DNA of 64,000 nt. Source: CALVGQ01 sp964368495. Lineage in GTDB: Bacteria > Bacillota_I > Bacilli_A > Erysipelotrichales > Erysipelotrichaceae. The DNA is taken from NCBI GenBank assembly GCA_964368495.1, contig CAYJAJ010000007.1:5640-69639 (forward strand). Direction: 5' to 3'. Shown piece after piece: positions 42,786 through 52,898 of this stretch. The notes under the pieces are model-generated. The model ran no database searches and was not told the origin of the DNA. It saw nothing but the letters and a program-made list of their open reading frames with translations. The position numbers and the translations under genes were made by a program. Within the stretch, counting starts at the first letter, position 1. Each line of letters opens with the position of its first letter.

Positions 42786-44594
42786 ATGGGTAAAATTATT
42801 GGTATTGACTTAGGTACAACTAACAGCTGCGTTGCAGTTATGGAAGGAAATGAAGCAAAGGTTATTACGAATCCTGAAGGGAATCGTACAACTCCATCAG
42901 TTGTGGCATTTAAAAATGATGAATTAATTGTTGGAGATGCTGCAAAACGTCAAGTAGTTACAAACAAAGATTCTATTATTTCAATTAAACGTTTAATGGG
43001 TTCAAAAGATAAAGTAACTGCAAACAACAAAGAATACACGCCACAAGAAGTAAGTGCAATGATTCTTCAATATTTAAAAGGATATGCAGAAGCATATTTA
43101 GGAGAAAAAGTAGATAAAGCAGTTATTACTGTTCCTGCCTACTTCAATGATGCACAACGTCAAGCGACAAAAGATGCTGGAAAAATCGCTGGGTTAGAAG
43201 TTGAACGTATTATTAATGAGCCTACTGCTGCAGCTTTAGCATTTGGTATCGATAAAACTGAAACTGAACAAAAAGTATTAGTGTATGATTTAGGAGGAGG
43301 AACATTTGACGTTTCTATTCTTGATCTTGCAGATGGTACATTTGAGGTTTTATCTACAGCAGGTGACAACAAATTAGGTGGAGATGATTTCGATAATGTT
43401 GTTGTTGACTGGATGGTAGAAGAATTCAAAAAAGAAAATGGTGTAAACTTAAGAAGTGATAAAATGGCTATGCAACGTATGAAAGAAGCTGCTGAAAAAG
43501 CGAAAAAAGATCTTTCAGGATTAATGCAAACACAAATTAGCTTACCATTTATTTCAGCTGGTTCAGAAGGGCCACTTCACTTTGAAACAACATTAACTCG
43601 TGCTCAATTTGAAGCGAAAACGAAATTCTTAGTTGAAAAAACAATTGAACCTGTTCGTCAAGCATTAAGAGATGCAGGTCTTACTAAAAATGATATTCAC
43701 CAAGTGTTGTTGGTAGGAGGATCAACTCGTATTCCTGCTGTTCAAGAAATGATTCAACAAGAGCTTGGAAAAGAACCAAATCGTTCTGTAAACCCAGATG
43801 AAGTTGTGGCTATGGGTGCTGCAATTCAAGGTGGAGTTATTACAGGTGATGTAAAAGATGTCTTATTGTTAGATGTTACACCACTTAGTTTAGGTATTGA
43901 AACTTTAGGTGGAGTAATGACAACTTTAATTTCAAGAAATACAACAATTCCAACAAGCAAATCACAAGTGTTCTCGACAGCTGCAGATAATCAACCAGCA
44001 GTAGATATTCATGTATTACAGGGTGAACGTCCAATGGCTACTGACAACAAAACATTAGGAAATTTCCAATTAAATGGAATAGCACCAGCACGTCGTGGAG
44101 TTCCTCAAATTGAAGTTACATTTGATATCGATGTGAATGGTATTGTTCATGTATCTGCAAAGGATAAAGGAACAAATAAAACACAATCGATTACAATTAG
44201 TGGTTCTGGTGGATTAAGTGATGATGAAATCGAAAAAATGGTAAAAGATGCTGAGGATAACAAAGCAGAAGATGAAAAACGTAAATCTGAAATTGAAACA
44301 CGCAATAAAGCTGAATCATTCATTAACCAAATTGATGAAACGTTAAATACGGAAAATGAAAATGTATCAGAAGAACAAAAAGCAGAAGTTAAAAAACTAC
44401 GTGATGAACTTCAAGCTGCACTTGATAACAACGATATGGATACATTAAATACTAAGTTAGCTGAATTAGAAGCTGCTGCACAACAAATGGCTCAAGCAAT
44501 GTATCAACAACAAGCACAAGCAAATCCAGAAGATGTTAATCAAGGACCTGCTGATGACAATGTCGTTGATGCAGATTTCAAAGAAAAAGAGTAA
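42786..44594 (+). CDS. dnaK: Molecular chaperone DnaK
   Basis: This 602-residue Hsp70 has an ATPase domain with GIDLGTTNSCVA (about 5-16), IINEPTAAALAFG (about 139-151), DLGGGTFDVSI and LVGGSTRIPAVQ (about 312-323). The substrate domain carries LLDVTPLSLGIETLGG (about 362-377). The C-terminal lid is rich in Gln/Ala. An AAGGAGG site lies upstream. The following lipoprotein gene overlaps its end by 26 bp. Confidence 0.97.
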   Translation: MGKIIGIDLGTTNSCVAVMEGNEAKVITNPEGNRTTPSVVAFKNDELIVGDAAKRQVVTNKDSIISIKRLMGSKDKVTANNKEYTPQEVSAMILQYLKGYAEAYLGEKVDKAVITVPAYFNDAQRQATKDAGKIAGLEVERIINEPTAAALAFGIDKTETEQKVLVYDLGGGTFDVSILDLADGTFEVLSTAGDNKLGGDDFDNVVVDWMVEEFKKENGVNLRSDKMAMQRMKEAAEKAKKDLSGLMQTQISLPFISAGSEGPLHFETTLTRAQFEAKTKFLVEKTIEPVRQALRDAGLTKNDIHQVLLVGGSTRIPAVQEMIQQELGKEPNRSVNPDEVVAMGAAIQGGVITGDVKDVLLLDVTPLSLGIETLGGVMTTLISRNTTIPTSKSQVFSTAADNQPAVDIHVLQGERPMATDNKTLGNFQLNGIAPARRGVPQIEVTFDIDVNGIVHVSAKDKGTNKTQSITISGSGGLSDDEIEKMVKDAEDNKAEDEKRKSEIETRNKAESFINQIDETLNTENENVSEEQKAEVKKLRDELQAALDNNDMDTLNTKLAELEAAAQQMAQAMYQQQAQANPEDVNQGPADDNVVDADFKEKE

Positions 44595-45843
44595 AAATAC
44601 CACAAAAATCCTAGTAGGTTTGCTAGGGTTTCTGTGTTGCTTCATGATTTGTGGTTGTGCAAATCATGAAGATTCTTCTATCGATGCAATAGAATCAATA
44701 ACACTATCTACTGAAGAATTAGAAGTTCTTCAATCACTTAGTGGACAGGTTGTTTCTTCTTCAAATGAGGTATTACTTTATCAAATGATTGATGAAATGT
44801 TTGTTGAAGTTGGAACTTTAGCTTCAAGTCAAAAAATAAAAATTGAAGAGTTTGATGTTGTTTCTACTCAATATCTGTTAATTCAAGACAGTGATTTGTA
44901 TGTTGATGGATTAACTGTTGAAAAGTCATCGAAAAAAAAGAATGTCAATCATTTGGTTGCCTTTGATGAAAACTGCAGGACTAAAGATAGCTATTCATTG
45001 AAAGATGATTTAGGAAACGTGGTTATGAGTCTTCGTACAAGCGATGATTATGAAGTTTATGTAAAAGATGAAAATCGAATGGGTGTTAACTTTCAAAATC
45101 GCATTCTTTATATTGATAATGAAGAGATACTTGAAATTTATGAAAATGAGAATTCTGATGTGGTTTGTGCTACTAAGGTTCCTGTATTAATGTATCATTT
45201 CTTTTATAGCAAGGAAGAAAATGAGACAGCACTGGATAGTAACTACATTGAAATTAACAAATTTGATGAACAACTATCCCTATTAAGTAGTGAAAATTAT
45301 ACAAGTCTTACGATGCGTGAATTGGAATATTTCATTGATGAAAAAGCACAAGTGCCTGAGAATTCATTTGTTATTACGATGGATGATGGTCATCCCAGTG
45401 TATATAAATATGCCTATCCAATTATTAAGAAACACGATTTTAATGCAACTGCATTTTTAATAGGTGGTTGGTTAGGACCGATGCTTCCATATGAGTTTAT
45501 TGAGATGAGAGAGAATGGTATTGAACCACAGTCACACTCATTCTTAATGCATACAGATGGTTGCGATATAGGAAAAGGTGGACTTCTTCAATGTGTTGAC
45601 TTAGAGGAAGGAATTGAAGATACAATTCGAAGTTTAGAATATGTGGATGGTGGATTTGTCTATTGCTATCCATTTGGAGATACAGGAGGAAATGCTGTTG
45701 AAATCCTAAAACAAAGTGGTGTTAGGATGGCATTTACTACAGAGCCTGGATTTGTTGAGCCAGGTATGGATAAATACTTACTTCCTCGAGTGAGAGTTAA
45801 CGGGGGAGTGAAACTAGAAAGTTTTAAAGAAAGGTTGAATTAA
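44569..45843 (+). CDS. Polysaccharide deacetylase (NodB/CE4-type) lipoprotein inserted between dnaK and dnaJ
   Basis: This 424-residue protein begins with a very basic N-terminus, a hydrophobic helix and a weak lipobox ending ICGC (Cys about 30). The last 220 residues form a NodB-homology domain. It has the PVLMYHFF opening, the metal/catalytic Asp pair in TMDDGHP (about 280-286) and a His pair spaced H-x4-H in SHSFLMH (about 323-329). Later come CYPFGD and a substrate-closing LLPRVRV. Such enzymes remove N-acetyl groups from peptidoglycan or other surface glycan. The start at 44569 lies inside the 3' end of dnaK and lacks a clear ribosome site, so translation is coupled. Earlier in-frame codons exist. 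It is unusual in a heat-shock operon. Confidence 0.82.
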   Translation: MQISKKKSKNTTKILVGLLGFLCCFMICGCANHEDSSIDAIESITLSTEELEVLQSLSGQVVSSSNEVLLYQMIDEMFVEVGTLASSQKIKIEEFDVVSTQYLLIQDSDLYVDGLTVEKSSKKKNVNHLVAFDENCRTKDSYSLKDDLGNVVMSLRTSDDYEVYVKDENRMGVNFQNRILYIDNEEILEIYENENSDVVCATKVPVLMYHFFYSKEENETALDSNYIEINKFDEQLSLLSSENYTSLTMRELEYFIDEKAQVPENSFVITMDDGHPSVYKYAYPIIKKHDFNATAFLIGGWLGPMLPYEFIEMRENGIEPQSHSFLMHTDGCDIGKGGLLQCVDLEEGIEDTIRSLEYVDGGFVYCYPFGDTGGNAVEILKQSGVRMAFTTEPGFVEPGMDKYLLPRVRVNGGVKLESFKERLN

Positions 45844-45846
45844 AAG

Positions 45847-46968
45847 ATGAGTAATAAACGAGATTACTATGAGGTGTTGGGCCTTTCTAAAGGAGCAACA
45901 GAGCAAGAAATTAAGAAAGCATATCGTTCCTTAGCAAAAAAATATCATCCAGATGTTAATAAAGAAGCCAATGCTGAAGCAAAATTTAAAGAAATTAATG
46001 AAGCATATGAAGTTTTAAGTGATGGACAAAAGAAAGCGACTTATGATCAGTTTGGCCATGCTGGAATGGATGGAGCTGCTGGAGGTTTTGGTGGAGCTGA
46101 CTTTGGTGATATCAATGATATCTTTGGTTCGTTTTTTGGAGGTGGTTTTGGAGGTTTTGGTGGGCAACAAAGACGCCAAAATAATGGACCTAGAAAAGGA
46201 CAAGATCGCTATATGCAAATGCGTATTCAGTTTATGGATGCGATATTTGGGAAAAATGAAACAATTAAAATTGAAGTTGATGAGCAATGTTCATCTTGTT
46301 TAGGAAGTGGTGCTCATAGCAAGGATGATGTCAAAGTTTGTAGTCGTTGTAATGGTAGTGGGACTATCATTACTCAACAAAGAACAATGCTTGGAATGAT
46401 GCAAAGTCAATCGGTATGTCCAGATTGTGAAGGAACAGGGAAAACTATTACACGAAAATGTTCGAAATGCCATGGTAAGGGATATGAGCGCAAACGTGTA
46501 GAAGTTGAAGTCAAAATTCCTGCAGGTATTTCAACAGGACAACAACTTCGCGTTCCTAAAAAAGGGGAGCGTGGTGCAAATGGAGGTCCTAATGGTGATT
46601 TATTTATTGAAATTGTTGTTAATAAACATGATTTCTTTGTCCGTGAAGGCAGAAACATCAGCATCAACATTCCTATATCATCAGTAGATGCAGCGTTAGG
46701 ATGTGCGGTAGATGTTCCTACAGTTTATGGAGATGTAGAATTAACTATTCCAGCAGGAACACAAAATGCAACGCAGTTTAGACTTAAAGGAAAAGGTGTT
46801 AAGGATCTTAGAGGCTCTGAACAAGGTGATCAATTTGTGCATGTAAAAGTAGAAGTGCCTAAGAAATTATCAAAAGAAGAAAAAGCACTTTATGAAAAAT
46901 TACGTGAAGTTTCAAAACATCAAGATAAAGAGTCTGTGTTTGATAAATTTAAAAAGGCTTTTAAATAA
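45847..46968 (+). CDS. dnaJ: Molecular chaperone DnaJ
   Basis: This 373-residue Hsp40 has a J domain with KKYHPDVNK (about 29-38), then a long Gly/Phe-rich region (about 75-115). Four CxxCxGxG zinc repeats (about 143-213: CSSCLGSG, CSRCNGSG, CPDCEGTG, CSKCHGKG) precede the C-terminal beta-barrel substrate domains. It starts 3 bp after the deacetylase. Confidence 0.97.
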   Translation: MSNKRDYYEVLGLSKGATEQEIKKAYRSLAKKYHPDVNKEANAEAKFKEINEAYEVLSDGQKKATYDQFGHAGMDGAAGGFGGADFGDINDIFGSFFGGGFGGFGGQQRRQNNGPRKGQDRYMQMRIQFMDAIFGKNETIKIEVDEQCSSCLGSGAHSKDDVKVCSRCNGSGTIITQQRTMLGMMQSQSVCPDCEGTGKTITRKCSKCHGKGYERKRVEVEVKIPAGISTGQQLRVPKKGERGANGGPNGDLFIEIVVNKHDFFVREGRNISINIPISSVDAALGCAVDVPTVYGDVELTIPAGTQNATQFRLKGKGVKDLRGSEQGDQFVHVKVEVPKKLSKEEKALYEKLREVSKHQDKESVFDKFKKAFK

Positions 46969-46972
46969 CAAG

Positions 46973-46998
46973 TTGAGGTGGCTTCCACCTTTTCTTAA
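46973..46998 (+). terminator. Terminator after dnaJ
   Basis: An AGGTGG/CCACCT stem with a CTT loop is followed by TTTTCTT, a few bases after the stop codon. Confidence 0.75.
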
Positions 46999-47007
46999 AA
47001 AGTAGCA

Positions 47008-47034
47008 TTAGCACTCAAAGTTATTAAGTGCTAA
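47008..47034 (+). promoter_or_regulatory. CIRCE operator in the clpB leader
   Basis: TTAGCACTC-N9-AAGTGCTAA has a perfect left arm and one mismatch in the right arm. It abuts the ribosome site AAGGAGGG (from 47034), so HrcA binding or the hairpin could affect translation as well. No convincing promoter lies between the dnaJ terminator and this site. Confidence 0.85.
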
Positions 47035-47046
47035 AAGGAGGGTATA

Positions 47047-49541
47047 ATGAACATTGAAAAAATGACAGAGAGATTACAAACTATATTAATGAATGCTTTG
47101 ACTTTAGTGCAAGAGAGCTCACACAGTGAGCTGACAAATGCTCATATTTTCTATGCAATGATGAACGATGATGGAATTACATCACTTTTAAATCAATGCG
47201 ATGTCAATAGAGCACACATGAGTGAGTTAATAGTCGATACATTAAATAGACTTCCTAAATCAAATTCAATGAGTCAGCCAAAAATTTCAAAAGATGTAAA
47301 TGAAAGTTATCAGTTGGCTCTTGATTACAGTAAAAAAATGAATGAAACATATATGAGTTCTGTCAGTATGTTGATAGGGATCTTAAAAAGCAAATCCCTT
47401 CTTTCAAAGGAACTCATTGATAAATGTCATTTATCAATTAATGATGTTGAAAGAATTGAAAAACAAAGACGAGGTGAGAAAAAAATGGATGATAAAACTG
47501 CAGAAAATCAAGTGGATGCACTGAATAAGTATGGCCGTGATTTAGTACAAGATGTGAAAGATGGAAAGGTAGATCCTGTAATTGGTCGTGATGAAGAAAT
47601 ACGACGAGTGATTCAAATATTATCTCGAAAAACCAAAAATAATCCAGTACTGATTGGAGAACCTGGTGTTGGAAAAACGGCTATTGTAGAAGGTATAGCA
47701 TGGCGAATCATGAAACAAGATGTACCGTTTGGTCTTAGAAATAAACGCTTGATTGAGTTGGATATGGGCTCGCTTATTGCCGGTGCTAAATATCGCGGAG
47801 AATTTTTATTGATGAAATTCATAATCTTGTTGGGGCTGGAAAAACTGAAGGATCAATGGATGCAGCAAACTTGCTTAAACCAATGTTAGCAAGAGGAGAA
47901 TTGAAATGCATTGGGGCGACTACGTTTAATGAATATCGCAAATATATTGAAAAAGATGCTGCTCTTGAAAGAAGATTTCAAAAAATACAAGTAATTGAAC
48001 CTACTGTTGAGGATACAATATCGATTTTACGTGGTCTAAAAGAGCGATTTGAAACTCACCATGGTGTGCAAATACTTGATGAGGCAATTATTGCAGCAAC
48101 TACTTTATCAAATCGTTATATTAGTGATCGTTTTTTACCAGATAAAGCAATTGATTTAATTGATGAAGCTTGTGCAACGATTCGTGTTGAACTTGATTCA
48201 ATGCCGAGTGAACTTGATGAATATACCAGAAAGATAATGCAACTAGAAATTGAAGAAATATCTTTAAAAAAAGAAAAAGACAATAAGACAAAGCAAAGAC
48301 TTGTTGAACTAAAAAAAGAGTTAGCGAATTTAAAAGAAGAGAAAGATGTGCTTTTTTCAAAATGGACAGCAGAAAAAGCAGAACTTGATTCATCTAAAAA
48401 TCTAATGAAACAGCTGGATAAGGCAAGGTTGGATTTAGAGAAAGCACAAAATGAAGCAAAATATGAAGAGGCAGCAAAATTGCAATATCAGACGATTCCT
48501 TTACTGGAAAAAAGAATAGAAGAATACAAAAACAACAATCAAAATCGCGAGCTTCTTCGTGAAATTGTAGATGAGGAAAGTATTGCGAAAATTGTCTCAC
48601 GCTGGACACATATTGAGGTGAGCAAATTAATGGGTACGCAACGTCAAAAATTACTTCATTTACAAAATGTCTTAGAAAAACGTGTCATCGGACAAGATAA
48701 TGCGTTACAACTTGTGAGTGATGCTATCTTACGCTCAAAAGCACAGATTCAAGATGCAGATAGACCAATAGGATCATTTATGTTTTTAGGACCTACTGGT
48801 GTTGGGAAAACAGAAGTAGCTAAGGCACTAGCAGAACAATTGTTTGATGATGAAACGAAGATCGTTCGAATTGATATGTCCGAATACATGGAGAAGCATA
48901 GTGTATCAAGGTTGATTGGAGCTCCTCCAGGATATGTCGGTTATGAGGAAGGAGGGCAACTCACAGAAGCTGTAAGAAGAAAACCGTATTCTATTGTCTT
49001 ACTAGATGAAATTGAAAAGGCTCATCCAGATGTGTTTAATGTGTTACTTCAAATTTTAGATGATGGTCGAATGACAGATTCAAAAGGAGTAACTGTTGAC
49101 TTTAAAAATACACTCATTATTATGACGAGCAATCTTGGAAGCCAACATGCCTTTCATGAAGATGCAATCACTCGTGACAACAATTACATGAGTGAGATAA
49201 AAAAGGCATTTAAACCAGAGTTTATTAACCGTATTGATGAAATCATCGTGTTTAATGCCTTAAATGACAATGTATTAAGTAAGATTGCTGATAAATTTAT
49301 TGATGAATTACGTCAGCGATTAAAAATAAAAGGTTATAATCTTGAAGTAAGTGAGGCAGCAAAGCAACGTATTTTATCGTTAGGCGTTGATGCAGTATTT
49401 GGAGCAAGGCCTATGAAACGACATATTCAAAAGGCGATAGAAACAAAAATAGCGCGTAAAATGATTGAAAGCGATATTGATGAAAATAGTACATTCATTG
49501 TAGATAGTACAAGTGATGACTATGTGATTGAAATTAAATAA
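47047..49541 (+). pseudogene. clpB: clpB, chaperone ATPase disrupted by a frame-shifting deletion
   Basis: Two frames together make nearly all of ClpB. Frame 1 (47047 to a stop at 47887-47889) holds the N-domain and the first Walker A GEPGVGKT (about residue 205), then reads out of frame after AKYRGEF. The frame 2 continuation has FIDEIHN just after the break, the middle coiled-coil domain, the second Walker A GPTGVGKTEV, DDGRMTD and the C-terminus. The break at about 47801-47810 removes the stretch expected between RGEF and FIDEIHN, about 20 codons, and is not a multiple of three. The result would be a truncated 280-residue product. It could be a real mutation or an assembly error. Confidence 0.85.
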
Positions 49542-49544
49542 AAA

Positions 49545-49590
49545 GAAAATCCCACTATGCATGAAGTGCATAATGGGATTATTTTTATTT
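49545..49590. terminator. Bidirectional terminator between clpB and the CofE-like gene
   Basis: AATCCCACTATGCA (49548-49561) pairs with TGCATAATGGGATT (49567-49580), a 14-bp stem with one mismatch. An A-run lies before it and TTTTTATTT after it, so both strands are terminated. Confidence 0.9.
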
Positions 49591-50775
49591 AGCGTAGTTA
49601 TCGAAATAATTTTGAATGAAAATAATTGGTGTACCTTTATCACCACTACCTGATGTTAAATCACATAGTGAACCAATTAAATCTGTAATTCTTCTTGGTG
49701 TTGTACCTTGTGATACCATATTTCCAACTAAATCTTGTGGTTTATTCTTGATGTATTCAGAAATTGCTTTTTTAAGTTCTTCTCCACTTAAATGTGCAAA
49801 ATCATTGTCAGCAAGATATTTGATTTTAACTTCACTTGGTTGACCTTCTAAACCTTTTGTATATCCAGGAGATACAATAGGGTCAGCAAGTTCCCAAATC
49901 TTACCAATTGGATCTTTGAATGCTCCATCACCATAAACCATAACTTCAACATCTTTACCAATTGTTTCTTTCATTTTTGCAGCTACTTTTTCTACAAATT
50001 CAAAGCAGTTAGTAGGAAATAGCTTTACACTTGTTTCAGTAGCTTTGTTTGAACCAAGAACTCCGTATTCTGGGTTGCATCCACTTCCATTTACTGGTTG
50101 ATTTAAGATGTTATCTAAACCAATAACTGTTGCATTATTTTCAGATAAAATTCTTTTTGTTCTTTCTCTTGTGTGGATATCACAAGTAATAACATTTTTA
50201 GTATAATTTAAAATTGCTCTACAATCGTTAGCAAAAACGATTTGTACATCTGCACCTTGTTCAGTAATTAAAGTTTTATAGTACTCAATATAATCAGTAC
50301 CAGTAAATTGATGAATTGGTCTACCAAAATATTCTCTAAATTGCTCTTCAGATAAAATATCTGACCAAGGGTTAATGTTGTTTCTATCGATTGCATCCAT
50401 GTCAACTAAGTGATTTCCAACTTCATCAGATGGATAGCTTAACATCAATACAACTTTCTTAGTTGCTTTCGCAATTCCTTTTAATACTGTTGCAAATCTA
50501 TTTCTAGAGAGTATTGGAAAAATTACTCCTATAGGTTCATCATTAAATTTAGATTTAACATCTGCTGCAATATCATCGATTGACGCATAATTTCCTTGTG
50601 CTCTAGCTACAACTGCTTCTGTAATTGCAATAATATCGTTATCATTGATTGAAAATCCTTCTGATTCTTTAGCTTCTAATACAGAATTTACAACGATTGA
50701 TACTAAATCATCACCTTCGCGAATAATTGGAGCTCTAACACCTCTAACGACTGTTCCTACTTTTCTTTCCATCAT
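49585..50775 (-). CDS. Coenzyme F420:L-glutamate ligase-like (CofE/F420-0 ligase family) protein
   Basis: This 396-residue protein has the CofE-type N-terminal segment with VRAPIIREGDDLVSIVV (about 13-29) and a central domain with DIIAITEAVVARAQGNY (about 47-63). A C-terminal segment contains GDGAFKDPIGKIWELADP (about 289-306). The family ligates glutamate to F420, but longer relatives without an F420 pathway occur in Firmicutes with unknown role. No F420 genes are in this window. The terminator at 49545 separates it from clpB. The ligase fold is well supported; the substrate is not. Confidence 0.7.
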   Translation of the reverse strand: MMERKVGTVVRGVRAPIIREGDDLVSIVVNSVLEAKESEGFSINDNDIIAITEAVVARAQGNYASIDDIAADVKSKFNDEPIGVIFPILSRNRFATVLKGIAKATKKVVLMLSYPSDEVGNHLVDMDAIDRNNINPWSDILSEEQFREYFGRPIHQFTGTDYIEYYKTLITEQGADVQIVFANDCRAILNYTKNVITCDIHTRERTKRILSENNATVIGLDNILNQPVNGSGCNPEYGVLGSNKATETSVKLFPTNCFEFVEKVAAKMKETIGKDVEVMVYGDGAFKDPIGKIWELADPIVSPGYTKGLEGQPSEVKIKYLADNDFAHLSGEELKKAISEYIKNKPQDLVGNMVSQGTTPRRITDLIGSLCDLTSGSGDKGTPIIFIQNYFDNYAK

Positions 50776-51060
50776 CTCATCCTCTTTTCCTTTTTAAAAA
50801 CATATCTATTTTACCATAAGCATCATTATTTACAAGAAAAATATTGTATATTGTGTGTTATTTTATGATTTTTTTCATAGGCTTAAAAAATTTCATGCAT
50901 TTAATCATTTTTTGGTTAGTATATGCTATTTTTTTGAAGAAAAAATTTTAGTTTTATTAAGCATTTAGTATACAATTACAAAAGGTAAAATGAATACCAC
51001 CTACTATGATGCATGGTGATATGAATAGAAAAGGAAAAGGGTTGTTTAAGATAAGCCTCG
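50776..51060. other. Divergent intergenic region between the CofE-like and MFS genes
   Basis: This AT-rich stretch has TATACAAT near 50970, a possible -10 for the MFS gene. No RNA gene or clear operator was seen. The MFS start at 51061 has only a distant AAGGAAAAGGG (about 51031) upstream. Confidence 0.35.
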
Positions 51061-52227
51061 ATGATTAAAATGATTAGTTTGTTGTTAGTAATTATTTATA
51101 TTGCATTCATTAGCTTAGGGCTACCAGATGCTGTTCTAGGAAGTGCATGGCCAGTAATAAGTGATGATTTAAGTTTACCTTTATCGTACATGAGTATGGT
51201 TTCTATCATTATTTCTGCAGGCACAATATTATCAAGTTTGAATAGTCAAAGGCTCGTATTCAAGTTAGGAATTGGAAATGTTACATTTCTTAGTGTTCTT
51301 ACAACTGCAATCGCATTATTTGGATTTTCTATTAGTTCATCATTTCTATCACTTTGTTTATGGGCAATCCCATATGGACTTGGTGCAGGAAGTGTGGATG
51401 CAGCATTAAATACTTATGTAGCAATGAATTATGAAAGCAAACACATGAGTTGGCTTCACTGTATGTGGGGGATAGGGGCTACCCTTGGTCCTTATGTGAT
51501 GGGAAGTGTTCTTGTTTCTGGGTTGAATTGGAATAGTGGGTATACTGTTTTATTTCTAGTGCAAGCTGTATTTACAGTAGTGTTATTGTTCACTCGATCT
51601 CTTTGGTTAAAAAATAAGCCAATTACAGAAAAAGATAACCCCACAAAAGTACTTTCTTTAAAAGAAATAATGTCAATAAGTGGTGTAATTCAAATCATGA
51701 TTGCATTTTTTTGTTATTGTGCAATTGAGCATACAACGGGATTATGGGCGAGTACATTCATGGTTGAAAGCAAAGGGATAAATAAAGAATTAGCTGCTGG
51801 TTTTTCTTCGCTTTATTACTTGGGAATCACTTTAGGACGTGCGGTATGTGGTTTTTTAGCGATGAAATTCAGTGATAAACAAATGATTCGTGGAGGACAA
51901 TTTTTGATAGGTTTAGGAATAGTAATTGTTAGTTTGCCTTTTTCAGAAATGTTTACATACTCAGGACTAGTAATGATTGGCTTAGGTTGTGCTCCTGTGT
52001 ATCCATGTATTATTCATTCAACACCTGCTAATTTCGGTGTCGAAAACACCCAAGCGATAACAGGTGTGCAAATGGCTAGTGCTTATACTGGTACTTTAAT
52101 TATGCCAGCTTTATTTGGACTTATTGCAAATTATATTAGTGTTTCTTACTACCCACTTTATTTAGGAATTTTATTAATTATAATGAGTATCATGTACCAA
52201 AAAGTACTGAAAAAAGTACAAAACTAA
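51061..52227 (+). CDS. MFS transporter
   Basis: This 388-residue protein has about twelve membrane helices in two six-helix halves and a loop near residue 185-200 (NPTKVLSLKEIM). The first half opens GLPDAVLGSAWPVISDD; such conserved GLP-D-x-LG starts occur in drug/sugar MFS groups. Substrate is unknown. The first ATG is chosen because an in-frame stop lies 9 bp upstream and no better start exists, but the ribosome site is weak. Confidence 0.88.
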   Translation: MIKMISLLLVIIYIAFISLGLPDAVLGSAWPVISDDLSLPLSYMSMVSIIISAGTILSSLNSQRLVFKLGIGNVTFLSVLTTAIALFGFSISSSFLSLCLWAIPYGLGAGSVDAALNTYVAMNYESKHMSWLHCMWGIGATLGPYVMGSVLVSGLNWNSGYTVLFLVQAVFTVVLLFTRSLWLKNKPITEKDNPTKVLSLKEIMSISGVIQIMIAFFCYCAIEHTTGLWASTFMVESKGINKELAAGFSSLYYLGITLGRAVCGFLAMKFSDKQMIRGGQFLIGLGIVIVSLPFSEMFTYSGLVMIGLGCAPVYPCIIHSTPANFGVENTQAITGVQMASAYTGTLIMPALFGLIANYISVSYYPLYLGILLIIMSIMYQKVLKKVQN

Positions 52228-52271
52228 ACCTGTTTGTGATAGCATAATAAATAAGGATAGGGGTGGATGAT

Positions 52272-52811
52272 ATGGAGTTTAATCAAGTAGTAGAAAAACG
52301 ACGAAGCATTAGGAAATACAGCACTCGAAAAGTTGAACATGAAAAATTATTAGAATGCATTCAATGCGCAACACTTGCACCAACATGGAAAAATTCACAA
52401 ACAGGTCGATATTATGTAATCACAAATGAGGAATTATTAGCTACATTTAAGGACACTTGTTTGCCTGAATACAATGCAACAAATGTAAAAAATGCACCTG
52501 CAATTATTGTAAGTACATTTAAAGCAAACCACTCAGGATTTAATAAAGATGGAACACCAAGCAATGAACTTGAAAATGGCTGGGGATTTTATGATTTAGG
52601 GCTACAAAATCAAAACTTGGTTTTGAAAGCTGTTGAACTTGGATTAGATACGCTGATAATGGGACTTCGTAATCAAGATAAGATAAGAGAATTATTAAGT
52701 GTTCCAGAGGATGAAATCATTGTTGCAGTACTTAGTGTAGGATATAGAGATATTGAACCGCCAATGCCAAAAAGAAAAACAATTGATGAAATTGCGAAAT
52801 TCATAAAGTAG
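52272..52811 (+). CDS. Nitroreductase family protein
   Basis: This 179-residue FMN oxidoreductase has an opening EKRRSIRKYS (about 8-17) that is the classical nitroreductase start. APTWKNSQTGRYYVI (about 34-48), AIIVSTF and a late GLDTLIMG/VLSVGYRD pair (about 130 and 158) support it. It may reduce quinones, nitro compounds or flavin substrates with NAD(P)H. The ATG at 52272 follows GGGGTGG; a GTG at 52263 overlaps that site. Confidence 0.88.
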   Translation: MEFNQVVEKRRSIRKYSTRKVEHEKLLECIQCATLAPTWKNSQTGRYYVITNEELLATFKDTCLPEYNATNVKNAPAIIVSTFKANHSGFNKDGTPSNELENGWGFYDLGLQNQNLVLKAVELGLDTLIMGLRNQDKIRELLSVPEDEIIVAVLSVGYRDIEPPMPKRKTIDEIAKFIK

Positions 52812-52898
52812 ATATGATTTCGCTTTTTCATAATAAATCCTTAAGGATAGAATTTTCAGATATTATGGATTAGGTTGATTCAAGGAGGTTGTTTTAAG

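Noticed and set aside
46081..46200. Repetitive Gly/Phe-coding DNA resembling a tandem repeat
   Set aside because: It is the normal Gly/Phe linker of DnaJ.
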